From positions 4,278,001-4,342,000 of the forward strand of contig NZ_AP022568.1 of NCBI RefSeq assembly GCF_010727605.1: 64,000 bases of DNA, in the 5' to 3' direction. Within the stretch, counting starts at the first letter, position 1. Every line of letters starts with the position of its first letter. The notes beneath the pieces are model-generated. The model did not search any database. It was not told where the DNA came from and was given only the letters and a program-made list of their open reading frames with translations. Source of the DNA: Mycobacterium simiae (GTDB lineage Bacteria; Actinomycetota; Actinomycetes; Mycobacteriales; Mycobacteriaceae). Positions 23,392-31,607 of the stretch are shown piece after piece. The translations under genes and the position numbers were made by a program.

Positions 23392-25298
23392 TGATGCTGG
23401 CTGGACTCGCATTCGGTTCGGAGATCAAGCGATTCGGGCGCAGCCGATTGACGCGCGTGGCGATCGTCGTGCTGATGCTGCTGCCGTTGGTGTACGGGGC
23501 GCTGTACCTGTGGGCGTTTTGGGACCCCTTCGGCCACACCAACAAAATGCCGGTGGCTCTGGTCAATTCCGACCGCGGCGCCGTGGTGTCAGGCGAGCAG
23601 TTCAACGCCGGCGACCAGATCGCCAAGAGCCTGACCGCGGACGGCGGTTTGGACTGGCACGTTGTGGACTTGGCGGAAGCGCGCAGCGGCGTCGATCACG
23701 GCAAGTACTACTTCATGGTCGAGTTGCCGCCGGACTTCAGCGCGGCGATCGCATCGCCGGTGACCGGGCAGCCGAAGAAAGCCAATCTGATTGCCGTCTA
23801 CAACGACGCCAACAACTACATCTCCACGAGCATTGGCCGCACCGCGATCGGCCAGGTGCTCAACGCCGTGTCCAGCCGGATCTCGGGACAGGCGGTCAAT
23901 CAGGTGCTGTCGGTGGTGGTTTCGTCGGGTGCGGGGATCAAGCAGGCTGCCGACGGGGCCGCTCGACTCGATGACGGCGCTGGTCAGTTGGTGACCGGCC
24001 TGGACAGCGCCCGGTCCGGCGCGGCGAAGCTTGCGACCGGCGCCCAGCAACTGTCGGACGGGATCAACCAGGCCACCGACCCGCTGCTCGCGATATCCCG
24101 AGCACTGTCACAGATCGGCGGCAGCACGCAGCAATTGCAGCAGGGCGCGGCCGCCCTGCAGCAGGCCAACGACCAGATCGGCGCCATTGCCGCGGCGCAG
24201 GATGGCGCCGCGGACTCGCTGTCGCCGGTGATCGATCAGCTCTCCGCTCGCCAGGATCCGTTGGCCAACAACCTGCGCGGCATCCAAGATCAGCTTCGGG
24301 GCCACCAGTTCACGCCGCAGATCCGCCAGCAGCTCACCAATGCGCAGAACGCGGCGATCGCCTTGACATCGGGATTGCGTAACCCGGGCAGTCCGCTCGG
24401 GTCGGCGCTCGACCAGGTGGGCAGCAAGGGCCAGGACCTGACGAACAAGCTCACCCAGCTGCGCGACGGGGCCCAGCAGGTTGCCAGCGGCAACGTTGAA
24501 TTGGCCGGCGGCATCGCCAAACTCGACGACGGCGCACACCAACTCAAGGCGGGGTCGGCCGAGCTGGCGACCAAACTCGCCGACGGGGCCAAGCAGCTGC
24601 CCGACTGGACGACTCAGCAAAAGGATGCCGTCGCCGACACTATCGGCGGTCCGGTCCAACTCAAGGCTTCACACGAGAACGCCGCGCCCAACTTCGGCAC
24701 CGGCATGGCTCCGTTCTTCCTGACGCTGGCCTTGTTCTTCGGTGCCTTGGTGCTATGGATGGTGCTGCGGCCCTTGCAGAGTCGTGCGATCGCGGCGGAG
24801 GTGTTCGAGATCCGCGTGGTGCTCGCCAGCTACCTACCTGCCGCGGCGATCGCGGTATTCCAGGCCACCATCCTTTACTGCGTCGTCCGGTTCGCCCTCG
24901 GTGTGCACGCCGTGCACCCGGTGGCGATGCTGGGGTTCATGATCCTTATTTCCGCTGCATTCGTGGCCGCGACGCAGGCGATCAACGCACTTGTCGGTCC
25001 GGCGGTGGGCCGGGTGTTGATCATGGCCCTGCTGATGCTGCAGCTCGTCAGCGCGGGCGGGATGTATCCCGTGGAAACCACGTCACGGCCTTTCCAAGTC
25101 TTGCATCGTTTCGACCCGATGACCTATGGCGTCAACGGGCTCCGGCAGCTCGTCCTCGGCGGCATCGATGCGCGGCTCTGGCAGGCGGTTATCGTGCTGG
25201 TCGCGATAACGGCGGTCTCGCTGGCGATCTCATCGCTGTCTGCGCGACGAGACCGCGTCTGGAATCTCAGCAGACTGATCCCCGCGATCAAGATGTAG
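23391..25298 (+). CDS. YhgE/Pip-domain membrane protein
   Basis: A 635-residue membrane protein. A transmembrane helix near residues 22-44 is followed by the family motif region ('PVALVNSDRGAVVSGEQFNAG'), then a long external region (about 180-420) with repeated 'DGA.QL..G' heptad-like units, and five or six C-terminal helices of ABC-2 type (about 440-625) with 'PFQVLHRFDPMTYGVNGLRQ'. The family includes phage-infection proteins and putative exporters of lipids or peptides. ATG 23391 overlaps the ABC-like stop by one base; 23394 is equally possible. With its neighbours it looks like a TetR-controlled export or envelope module. Confidence 0.85.
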   Translation: MMLAGLAFGSEIKRFGRSRLTRVAIVVLMLLPLVYGALYLWAFWDPFGHTNKMPVALVNSDRGAVVSGEQFNAGDQIAKSLTADGGLDWHVVDLAEARSGVDHGKYYFMVELPPDFSAAIASPVTGQPKKANLIAVYNDANNYISTSIGRTAIGQVLNAVSSRISGQAVNQVLSVVVSSGAGIKQAADGAARLDDGAGQLVTGLDSARSGAAKLATGAQQLSDGINQATDPLLAISRALSQIGGSTQQLQQGAAALQQANDQIGAIAAAQDGAADSLSPVIDQLSARQDPLANNLRGIQDQLRGHQFTPQIRQQLTNAQNAAIALTSGLRNPGSPLGSALDQVGSKGQDLTNKLTQLRDGAQQVASGNVELAGGIAKLDDGAHQLKAGSAELATKLADGAKQLPDWTTQQKDAVADTIGGPVQLKASHENAAPNFGTGMAPFFLTLALFFGALVLWMVLRPLQSRAIAAEVFEIRVVLASYLPAAAIAVFQATILYCVVRFALGVHAVHPVAMLGFMILISAAFVAATQAINALVGPAVGRVLIMALLMLQLVSAGGMYPVETTSRPFQVLHRFDPMTYGVNGLRQLVLGGIDARLWQAVIVLVAITAVSLAISSLSARRDRVWNLSRLIPAIKM

Positions 25299-25351
25299 CG
25301 ACTCGCGATGCTTGGGCCCGCTGCAACGGGTGTCAAGGCGTGGGAGTGACG

Positions 25352-26509
25352 TCACTCGATCCCGAAATCGATGATGCCGCGGACGATCTTGCCGTTCCGC
25401 AGGTCGTCGTACGCCTCGTTGATGTCGTCGAGACGGTAACGGCGGGTGATCATCTCGTCGAGCAGCAGCTGTCCGGTCTGGTAGAGCCGGGCCAGCCGGA
25501 AGACATCGGCCTTCGGGTTGCAGGAGCCGAACACGGTGCCGGCGAGCGACTTGTTGCTCAAGATGAACTCTTGCAGATCGATCTTGACCGAGCTGGTCAA
25601 CTGCGAGGTCATCCCGGTGAGCACACAGGTCCCGCCCTTGCGGGTGAGCCTGACCGCGTCACGCACATCCTCGGCGGTGATGAGCGAGGGCGACAGCACC
25701 ACGGCGTCGGCCATCACCCCGTGGGTCAGCTCGCGCACCAGGTCCAGCGCTTCGACTGCGCTCGCGGCGGTATGAGTGGCACCGAATTGCAGGGCCGACT
25801 TCTGTTTGAAATCCACCGGATCCACCGCCACGATATGGGCGGCGCCGCCGATGCGGGCGCCCTGGATCGCACCCGTGCCGATGCCGCCGACACCCACCAC
25901 CACGACGGTATCGCCCGGGCGCATGTTGGAGCGGTTGGCCACCGAACCGAAACCCGTGGGAATGGCGCAGGACAGCAGTGCACTGGGCGCCAACGGCAGG
26001 TGCGGCTCGATCTTCACCAGTGAATTCACGGACGCCACTGTGTGATTGGCGAACGCGCCCACTTTGGCCAGATGTCCCAGTGGCTTGCCGTCTGCGGTGT
26101 GATGCCGGTAGGTACCGTCGGTCGGCATGCCCGGCGTCAGCACGCCGGCACCCATGTCGCAGAGGTATTCCAGGCCGCTCGCGCACCAGCGGCACTGTCC
26201 ACACACCGCGACGAACGACATCACAACGTGGTCTCCGGGTGCGAATTCCATTACGCCGTCGCCTACTTCGCGCACCACTCCCGAGCCCTCGTGACCGCCG
26301 ATCATCGGGAACATGGTGGGCAGCCCGAGCGAGCGCAACGTCTCATTGGGTGCCGACATGTCGCCGGAGAGGATGTGGTCGTCGGAGTGACACATTCCCG
26401 CGGCCGCCATCTCGACCAGCACCTCGCCGGCTTTCGGCGAGTCCAGCTCGAATTCCTCGACGGACCAAGGCCCGCCGACATCGTGCAGGATGGCCGCCCG
26501 GCTTTTCAT
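25352..26509 (-). CDS. NDMA-type zinc alcohol dehydrogenase
   Basis: A 385-residue medium-chain zinc alcohol dehydrogenase. Catalytic zinc ligands C40 and H73-E74 ('GGHEGSGVV') and the structural-zinc cysteines C103, C106, C109 and C117 ('VCGQCRWCASGLEYLC') are intact; the Rossmann motif is 'GVGGIG'. The segment 'MPTDGTYRHHTADG' fits the actinobacterial NDMA-dependent group, which keeps NAD bound and needs an external electron acceptor, often via mycofactocin. ATG 26509 overlaps the CYP stop by four bases, fixing the start. It probably oxidises the alcohol made by that CYP. Confidence 0.86.
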   Translation of the reverse strand: MKSRAAILHDVGGPWSVEEFELDSPKAGEVLVEMAAAGMCHSDDHILSGDMSAPNETLRSLGLPTMFPMIGGHEGSGVVREVGDGVMEFAPGDHVVMSFVAVCGQCRWCASGLEYLCDMGAGVLTPGMPTDGTYRHHTADGKPLGHLAKVGAFANHTVASVNSLVKIEPHLPLAPSALLSCAIPTGFGSVANRSNMRPGDTVVVVGVGGIGTGAIQGARIGGAAHIVAVDPVDFKQKSALQFGATHTAASAVEALDLVRELTHGVMADAVVLSPSLITAEDVRDAVRLTRKGGTCVLTGMTSQLTSSVKIDLQEFILSNKSLAGTVFGSCNPKADVFRLARLYQTGQLLLDEMITRRYRLDDINEAYDDLRNGKIVRGIIDFGIE

Positions 26510-27741
26510 GCGGCCGGGGTGAACGTGACAGGAAGCTTGTTCGGTGATCGGAAGGTGAGCCCGATGATGCGAGACTCCTCGCCGGTGCCGTCGTCGGGCA
26601 CCAGCGCCAGGTTGCGGACGCGGTCGAGCAGGCTGTTGAGCATGACCCGGGTTTCCAGCCGGGCCAGATGCATGCCGAGGCACATGTGGATGCCACCGGC
26701 GAATGCGATGTGGGCGTTGCGCGGTCGGTGAATGTCGAAACGGTCCGGATGGGGCCAACGACTTTCGTCGCGATTGGCCGACCCCACACACATGTCGACC
26801 TGCGCCTCGGCGGGTATTACCTTGCCGCCGATTTCGACTTCTTCGGTGGTAGTGCGCATGACCATGGTCAACGGCGTCTCCACCCGCAAGCCCTCTTCGA
26901 TGGTGGCGGGGATCAACGCGCGGTCCTGCCGGACCATCTCCAGCTGGTCGGGATGAGTGAGCAACAGGTACAACAAGTTTCCCGACGAGCGGTAGGTCGT
27001 CTCCAGGCCGGCGGGCAACAGCAAGCGCAGGAACGCGATGATGGCGTCGTCGGTGAGTTTCTCGCCGTCGATCTCGGCAGCCACCAGATCGCCGATGATG
27101 TCGTTGGTGCGCTTCCGGCGCCGCTGCTCGACTTGCTCGAGGAAATACCCGTGCAACTCCGCGGCGGCATTGAGTCCCGCGACGATGTCGGTCGGAATTG
27201 AGATCAGGTCGAGCGACAGCCGCCGGAACATGTCGAGATCCTCGGGAGGCAAACCGAGCAGAACCGAGATGATCCGGGTCGGGAACTCGAACGTCAACGC
27301 CTTGACCAGGTCGGCCTGACCCTGGTCCTTGATTTCGTCGATCAGCTGATCGCACACCGGCCCGATGACGGCAGGTTCCCAGCGTTGCAGCGCCGTGGCC
27401 CGAAATGCCTTGGCCACCAGGCTGCGGTGGTCGTGATGTTCCTTGCCTCCCATCGCCAAGATGGTATGGCCCATGACCAACCCGATCGTCTTGTCGTAGC
27501 CGGCCGAGGTGAAGATCCGGTCGTCGCGGAAAGCCTGGAATACCTCGTCATACCCGAACAGCGCCCACTCGTCGCTCGGGCGCAGTTCCTCTGGCAGTTG
27601 CGTGTGATCACCGAGCGCGCCGTGCCAGACCGGGTCGGTGCGCCGCATGTATTCGAAGAACGGATACGGGCTGATTTCACCCGTGAAATCGAGGGTGACC
27701 GGCTGGGCATGCGCATCGGGACGGTCGGTGCGTAGCGGCAT
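26506..27741 (-). CDS. Cytochrome P450
   Basis: A 411-residue P450. Heme loop 'FAGGIHMCLG' with C354, I-helix 'AGLETT' (244-249), and E-x-x-R in 'EEGLRV'. It is paralogous to the P450 at 8651-9898, sharing the unusual Glu-Thr pair and the 'DKTIGL..G.TILAM.GK.H' segment. ATG 27741 has GAGGAG 7 bases upstream. It is translationally coupled to the zinc alcohol dehydrogenase, a hydroxylation-then-oxidation pair. The promoter is divergent from the Rieske operon and contains one of the AT-rich shared motifs (27794-27813). Confidence 0.89.
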   Translation of the reverse strand: MPLRTDRPDAHAQPVTLDFTGEISPYPFFEYMRRTDPVWHGALGDHTQLPEELRPSDEWALFGYDEVFQAFRDDRIFTSAGYDKTIGLVMGHTILAMGGKEHHDHRSLVAKAFRATALQRWEPAVIGPVCDQLIDEIKDQGQADLVKALTFEFPTRIISVLLGLPPEDLDMFRRLSLDLISIPTDIVAGLNAAAELHGYFLEQVEQRRRKRTNDIIGDLVAAEIDGEKLTDDAIIAFLRLLLPAGLETTYRSSGNLLYLLLTHPDQLEMVRQDRALIPATIEEGLRVETPLTMVMRTTTEEVEIGGKVIPAEAQVDMCVGSANRDESRWPHPDRFDIHRPRNAHIAFAGGIHMCLGMHLARLETRVMLNSLLDRVRNLALVPDDGTGEESRIIGLTFRSPNKLPVTFTPAA

Positions 27742-27793
27742 CAGTGCTCCTCTTGGGCAACCCGTTGACGCAGGCCGGCTCCTGCGGAATTTC

Positions 27794-27813
27794 GCTATCA
27801 TAGTATAAATAGC
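27794..27813. promoter_or_regulatory. Shared AT-rich promoter motif, copy 1
   Basis: GCTATCATAGTATAAATAGC lies in the 162-base divergent space between the CYP and Rieske genes. It matches the consensus GCTAACATAGTAAAAATAG derived from six window sites (27794, 47388, 49930, 53870, 60115, 62691), with short inverted ends GCTAT/ATAGC. It may be an operator or a shared -10 region. Confidence 0.55.
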
Positions 27814-27903
27814 AACGAAGCCCAATGGCTTGTGGTGGTTACCGTAAAGGGCTCAGTATTGACCGAACAGGTCTTGGATATGTCGACGAGGCGGTGATTC
27901 CTG

Positions 27904-28263
27904 GTGCCTCAGCGGCGTTTCGTGTGTTCCCTCGACGAGCTGCCGCCCGGCGCGATGAAGTTGGTCGACGTCGGCAAGTTCGGCGTCGGTGTGTACAACG
28001 TGCGCGGCGCGCTGTACGCGATCGTGAATTACTGCTCGCACGAAGGCGCTCCGTTGTGTCTGGGCCTGATCGGCGGCACCACCGAACCATCGCCGGACGA
28101 ACCCGGCGGTGTGCGTCGGGTACGGGATGGTCAGATCGTCCGATGTCCTTGGCACAATTGGGAATTCGACATCACAACCGGTCAGAACGTGGCTGACCCG
28201 CAGCGTCGCGTGCGCACTTACCGCGTCGACGTGACCGACGGGGAGGTGTACCTGACCGCATGA
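27904..28263 (+). CDS. Rieske-type [2Fe-2S] protein
   Basis: A 119-residue single-domain Rieske protein. The cluster ligands are C44-x-H46 ('CSH') and C81-x2-H84 ('CPWH'), with a longer than usual 34-residue spacing between them. It resembles Rieske ferredoxins and nitrite-reductase small subunits that feed electrons to oxygenases. GTG 27904 gives the natural N-terminus. Its stop overlaps the following amidohydrolase start (ATGA). It might donate electrons to the divergent CYP, or be a partner of the amidohydrolase pair; neither is proven. Confidence 0.83.
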   Translation: MPQRRFVCSLDELPPGAMKLVDVGKFGVGVYNVRGALYAIVNYCSHEGAPLCLGLIGGTTEPSPDEPGGVRRVRDGQIVRCPWHNWEFDITTGQNVADPQRRVRTYRVDVTDGEVYLTA

Positions 28264-29309
28264 ACGGGCCCGTCATCGATGCCAATGTGCAACCGCATTT
28301 CCGCTACAACGCCGAGATCCGGCGCTACCTACCGGCCGCGCACCAACTGCGGGCGATCCCCGACGTGGAGCAACAGTGGTACCAGGCACCCGGGGGCGAT
28401 TACCGCCAAGACCTGTACGGCCAGGGTTACCCCGGCTCCGACCCGGAGACGGTCGCTGGCCACCTATTCGACGAGCTGGGGATCAGCTTCGCCATCCTCA
28501 ACCCGCTGACCCGCGGCAACATCGCCGACTACCTGCTCAACAGCCGCATCTGCGCCGCGGTCAACGACTGGCTGCTGGACCGATGGCTCGAGCCTGACAC
28601 CACCGACCGGTTTCTCGGCACTATCCGTGTCAATCCCGAAGACCCGAAGGGCGCCGTCGCCGAGATCGAACGGCTGGCCGGGCATCCCAAGCTGGTGCAG
28701 GTCGGCGTGCCGATGCAGTCACGCGAACCGTACGGCAAGCCGATGTTCGAGCCCATCTGGGAGGCGGCCGCCACCCACGGGCTACCGGTGGCGGTGCACA
28801 TCAACGGCGGCAACGGCGTGGACCATCCGCCCACCTTCGCGGGACATGCCCACACCTACCCGGGTTACGCGGCGTTCATGCCGCTCAATTACTTCGTGCA
28901 TCTGGCCACACTGATCATCGAGGGCGTGTTCGGCCGGCTACCGGGGTTGAAGTTCGTATTCGCCGACGGCGGCTACGACATCCTCACGCCGTTGATGTGG
29001 CGGCTGGACACGTTCTGGTTGTCCATGCGCGACCAGACACCCTGGGTCGACCGGTATCCCAGCGAATACCTGCCCGGCCATGTCCGGTTCTGCTCGTCGG
29101 CGTTCGACGGGCCGGTCGACTCCGCCTCGACACAGCGCTGGATGGAGTTCACCGGCAAGGCCGGTCTGGTGATGTACGGGTCGAGTTACCCGCACTGGTC
29201 GACGTCGCCGCCCGGGGCGATGGCCGACGGGCTCGACGCGGACCAACGTGCCCAGGTTTTGTGGCGAAACGCCACTGAGCTATACGGACTCGAGGAGCGT
29301 GTCGGATGA
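28260..29309 (+). CDS. Amidohydrolase_2-family protein with missing metal ligands
   Basis: A 349-residue amidohydrolase-2 fold protein. The N-terminal metal motif is degraded: 'VIDANVQPHF' has asparagine and glutamine (N9, Q11) where D-x-H is expected, and the late loop reads 'MYGSSYPHW' with S309 instead of the metal-binding aspartate. A 'VAVHINGG' histidine remains. The next gene encodes a complete homologue in ATGA overlap. The simplest reading is a non-catalytic subunit of a hetero-oligomer. It is coupled to the upstream Rieske protein by ATGA overlap. Confidence 0.78.
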   Translation: MNGPVIDANVQPHFRYNAEIRRYLPAAHQLRAIPDVEQQWYQAPGGDYRQDLYGQGYPGSDPETVAGHLFDELGISFAILNPLTRGNIADYLLNSRICAAVNDWLLDRWLEPDTTDRFLGTIRVNPEDPKGAVAEIERLAGHPKLVQVGVPMQSREPYGKPMFEPIWEAAATHGLPVAVHINGGNGVDHPPTFAGHAHTYPGYAAFMPLNYFVHLATLIIEGVFGRLPGLKFVFADGGYDILTPLMWRLDTFWLSMRDQTPWVDRYPSEYLPGHVRFCSSAFDGPVDSASTQRWMEFTGKAGLVMYGSSYPHWSTSPPGAMADGLDADQRAQVLWRNATELYGLEERVG

Positions 29310-30481
29310 CCACCGTGGCCCACATCGATACCATCGCCGCCGCTCAGGACGACGAGATTGCGGTCAGCATCGTCGACACCGACGTCCATCCGATGCCCGT
29401 CTCGGCCGACGTGCTCAAGTCCTACGCGCCGCCAGCCTGGGTGGACAAGATCTGGCCGACCGGCAACGCCGTCACGCCGGTGCCGCACTTCTATGACACG
29501 CCGGATTCCTACAAGACCATGTCGCTGCGTGTGGATGCCGCCCCGCCCGGCGGTGGCTTCGCCGGCACCGACCCGGACTATGCCGCCAAGCAACTGCTGC
29601 TCGACGCTGGGGTCAGCATCGCGACGCTGGAGCCGATGTGCGACGCGCAGTTGCCCGAGGCCGAACACGTGCTGAAGTCGATCTACAACGACTGGCTGGC
29701 CGATGTGTGGCTGGACAAGCACAACAAGCACGGCCGCTGGCGCGGGTCGATCAGCGTCAGTGCGCAGACACCGGAGCTGGCGGCGCGCGAGGTGGAGCGC
29801 TGGGCGGGACATCCCTACCTGGCCCAGGTCCTGATGACGCCGCAAACGCGCGGAATTCCTTTCGGCAACCCACATTTCGATCCGCTCTACGCCGCCGCGT
29901 CACGCCATGGGCTCCCGGTGGCCACTCATCTGATGGGCCAGACGCCCTTCGAGTTGGTGCCGCTCTATCCGGTCGGCAACCCGGCTCACTGGCATGACTT
30001 TTTTGCGTCCTGGCCGTTGCTATATGTCTCGCACCTGATGAGCCTGGTGTTCGACGGCGCCTTCGATCGGCATCCCGATCTGCGGGTGGTCTTCGTCGAG
30101 GGCGGCTTTACCTGGGCCATGCCAGTGATGTCCCGGATGGATCGGATTTGGGAGGCCCGCCGCGGCGACCTGCCGCAGGTGCGGCGCCGTCCGTCGGAGT
30201 ACGTGCGCGAGCACGTCCGTTTCACCACGCAGCCCCTCGAGGACGTCGACACCGTAGAGTTCCGCGAATACCTGCAGATGATGGACCTGGGTGACAATCT
30301 CATGTTCTCGACGGACTATCCGCACTGGAGCTATGACTCGCCGACGTACGCCATCAACAGGTTTCCCGCCGAGCAGCGGGAGCGCATCATGCGCGGCAAC
30401 GCGACGGCCCTGTACGGCCTCCCGGCGACCGTCAAGGCGCTGCCCGGTGAGCGGTCGGCCGCCGGCACCGGCGAGAGCTGA
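29306..30481 (+). CDS. Amidohydrolase_2-family hydrolase/decarboxylase (complete metal site)
   Basis: A 391-residue amidohydrolase with the expected ligands: D-T-D-V-H (24-28) at the N-terminus, a 'VATHLMG' histidine in the middle and D337 in 'FSTDYPHWSYDSP'. It is the intact counterpart of the upstream degenerate protein, with which it shares the 'YPHWS' loop. Four-base overlap fixes the start. Family members hydrolyse or decarboxylate carboxylated rings and related compounds. The pair, a Rieske protein and downstream ACADs form one rightward operon, so the product is probably channelled into beta-oxidation. Confidence 0.82.
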   Translation: MTTVAHIDTIAAAQDDEIAVSIVDTDVHPMPVSADVLKSYAPPAWVDKIWPTGNAVTPVPHFYDTPDSYKTMSLRVDAAPPGGGFAGTDPDYAAKQLLLDAGVSIATLEPMCDAQLPEAEHVLKSIYNDWLADVWLDKHNKHGRWRGSISVSAQTPELAAREVERWAGHPYLAQVLMTPQTRGIPFGNPHFDPLYAAASRHGLPVATHLMGQTPFELVPLYPVGNPAHWHDFFASWPLLYVSHLMSLVFDGAFDRHPDLRVVFVEGGFTWAMPVMSRMDRIWEARRGDLPQVRRRPSEYVREHVRFTTQPLEDVDTVEFREYLQMMDLGDNLMFSTDYPHWSYDSPTYAINRFPAEQRERIMRGNATALYGLPATVKALPGERSAAGTGES

Positions 30482-30510
30482 TTCGCTCGGGTCTACCTTG
30501 GAGAAGGTTT

Positions 30511-30527
30511 CCGGCGGGATTCGCCGG
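30511..30527. terminator. Short GC hairpin in an operon gap
   Basis: CCGGCG-GGATT-CGCCGG is a perfect 6-bp stem in the 91-base gap between the amidohydrolase stop and the HSL-like gene. It has no U-run; it may attenuate transcription or stabilise a processed end. Confidence 0.35.
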
Positions 30528-30572
30528 GACCAGATGACGAACCCGACCCATCGCGCCGGAAGTTGAGAGGGT

Positions 30573-31538
30573 ATGACACAAACGGAACTGACCCGTCCGC
30601 AAGGGATCAACCGCATCGATCCGGTGCTGCGCGACGCCGCGAGCGAGCTCGGTGTCGTCGAATTCCGTGCGGAGACGTTGCCCGCGGAGCGTGAGCACGC
30701 CGACCGGTTGGCCGCCGAGCGTGCCGCCACGGTCGACACCGCGGGCGTGGTCATCGAATCACGGTCGATCTCCGGGCCGGGCGGCCATCAACTGAACCTC
30801 CGTCTCTACCGCGGTTGCATCGAAGGCGGCGCCGGGGCGCCGTTGCTGCTGTATGCCCACGGCGGCGGCTTCGTCACCGGCAACCTGGACACCGATCATG
30901 CGCAGTGTGTGGAACTGGCCCGCGACGGCGGCTGCCTGGTGGTGTCGGTGGACTACCGGCTGGCGCCCGAACACCGGTGCCCGGCGGCGCTCGACGACGT
31001 CGAGGCGGGGCTTTACTACGCCATCCGCAAGTGCGCTGAGCTCGAACTGGATCCGAGCCGAATCGCGGTGATGGGTCGAGACGCCGGTGCCGCCCTCGTC
31101 GCGGGGCTGGCCCAGCGCATGTTCGACAACGAGGGGCCGCCGATTTTGATGCAGATTCTGCACCAGCCGATGCTCGACAGCGACACCACACCGTCCCGAC
31201 GCGAGTTCCAGCGCACCCCGGGGCTCAATGGTCCCGCGGTGAGCCGGGCGTGGGGGCACTACCTGGGCAACGACAGTGCCAGCGGCCAGCACGTGCCCGC
31301 ACACCGGGCGAATCTGGAGGGGCTGCCGCCGACCTTCATCAGTTGCTCCGAGATCGACCCGTGCCGCGACGAGGCCATCGACTACGCCAACCGGCTGCTG
31401 CACGCCTTCGTCCATACCGAATTGCACGTCATCGCAGCCACATTCAACGGCTTCGATGCGGTGGTACCGGATTGGGTTGTGTCTCAAGAAAATCGGGCTC
31501 TACACGCGCAGTCGGTGCGCCGCGTGTTCGCGATGTAA
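30573..31538 (+). CDS. HSL-family alpha/beta hydrolase-like protein lacking Ser and His
   Basis: A 321-residue protein of the hormone-sensitive-lipase family. The oxyanion motif 'HGGGF' (96-100), 'VDYRLAPEH' and 'EIDPCRDEAIDYA' acid region (D262) are intact. The elbow, normally GDSAG, reads 'GRDAG' so the serine position is D170, and the usual 'FHGF' histidine is asparagine ('FNGF', N292). Two of three catalytic residues are therefore changed, so ordinary esterase activity is unlikely. GAGAGG precedes the ATG at 30573. It sits between the amidohydrolase pair and an ACAD pair and may bind rather than hydrolyse its ligand. Confidence 0.82.
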   Translation: MTQTELTRPQGINRIDPVLRDAASELGVVEFRAETLPAEREHADRLAAERAATVDTAGVVIESRSISGPGGHQLNLRLYRGCIEGGAGAPLLLYAHGGGFVTGNLDTDHAQCVELARDGGCLVVSVDYRLAPEHRCPAALDDVEAGLYYAIRKCAELELDPSRIAVMGRDAGAALVAGLAQRMFDNEGPPILMQILHQPMLDSDTTPSRREFQRTPGLNGPAVSRAWGHYLGNDSASGQHVPAHRANLEGLPPTFISCSEIDPCRDEAIDYANRLLHAFVHTELHVIAATFNGFDAVVPDWVVSQENRALHAQSVRRVFAM

Positions 31539-31549
31539 CGGCCGCGACC

Positions 31550-31587
31550 ACGGTATCGACCCAGCTCCGGTAGCACTTACGGTATCG
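31550..31587. repeat. Direct repeat ACGGTATCG upstream of ACAD pair
   Basis: ACGGTATCG occurs at 31550-31558 and 31579-31587 (29 bases apart), in the 69-base gap before the beta-type ACAD gene. Spacing of nearly three helical turns would suit a regulator binding one face of the DNA. Confidence 0.35.
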
Positions 31588-31607
31588 GTCGTTGCTAGCA
31601 TCGGCTG

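Noticed and set aside
26510..27355. A fusion of the zinc alcohol dehydrogenase with an upstream domain
   Set aside because: The extra residues lie within the CYP gene in another frame and resemble no domain; the ATGA overlap sets the start at 26509.
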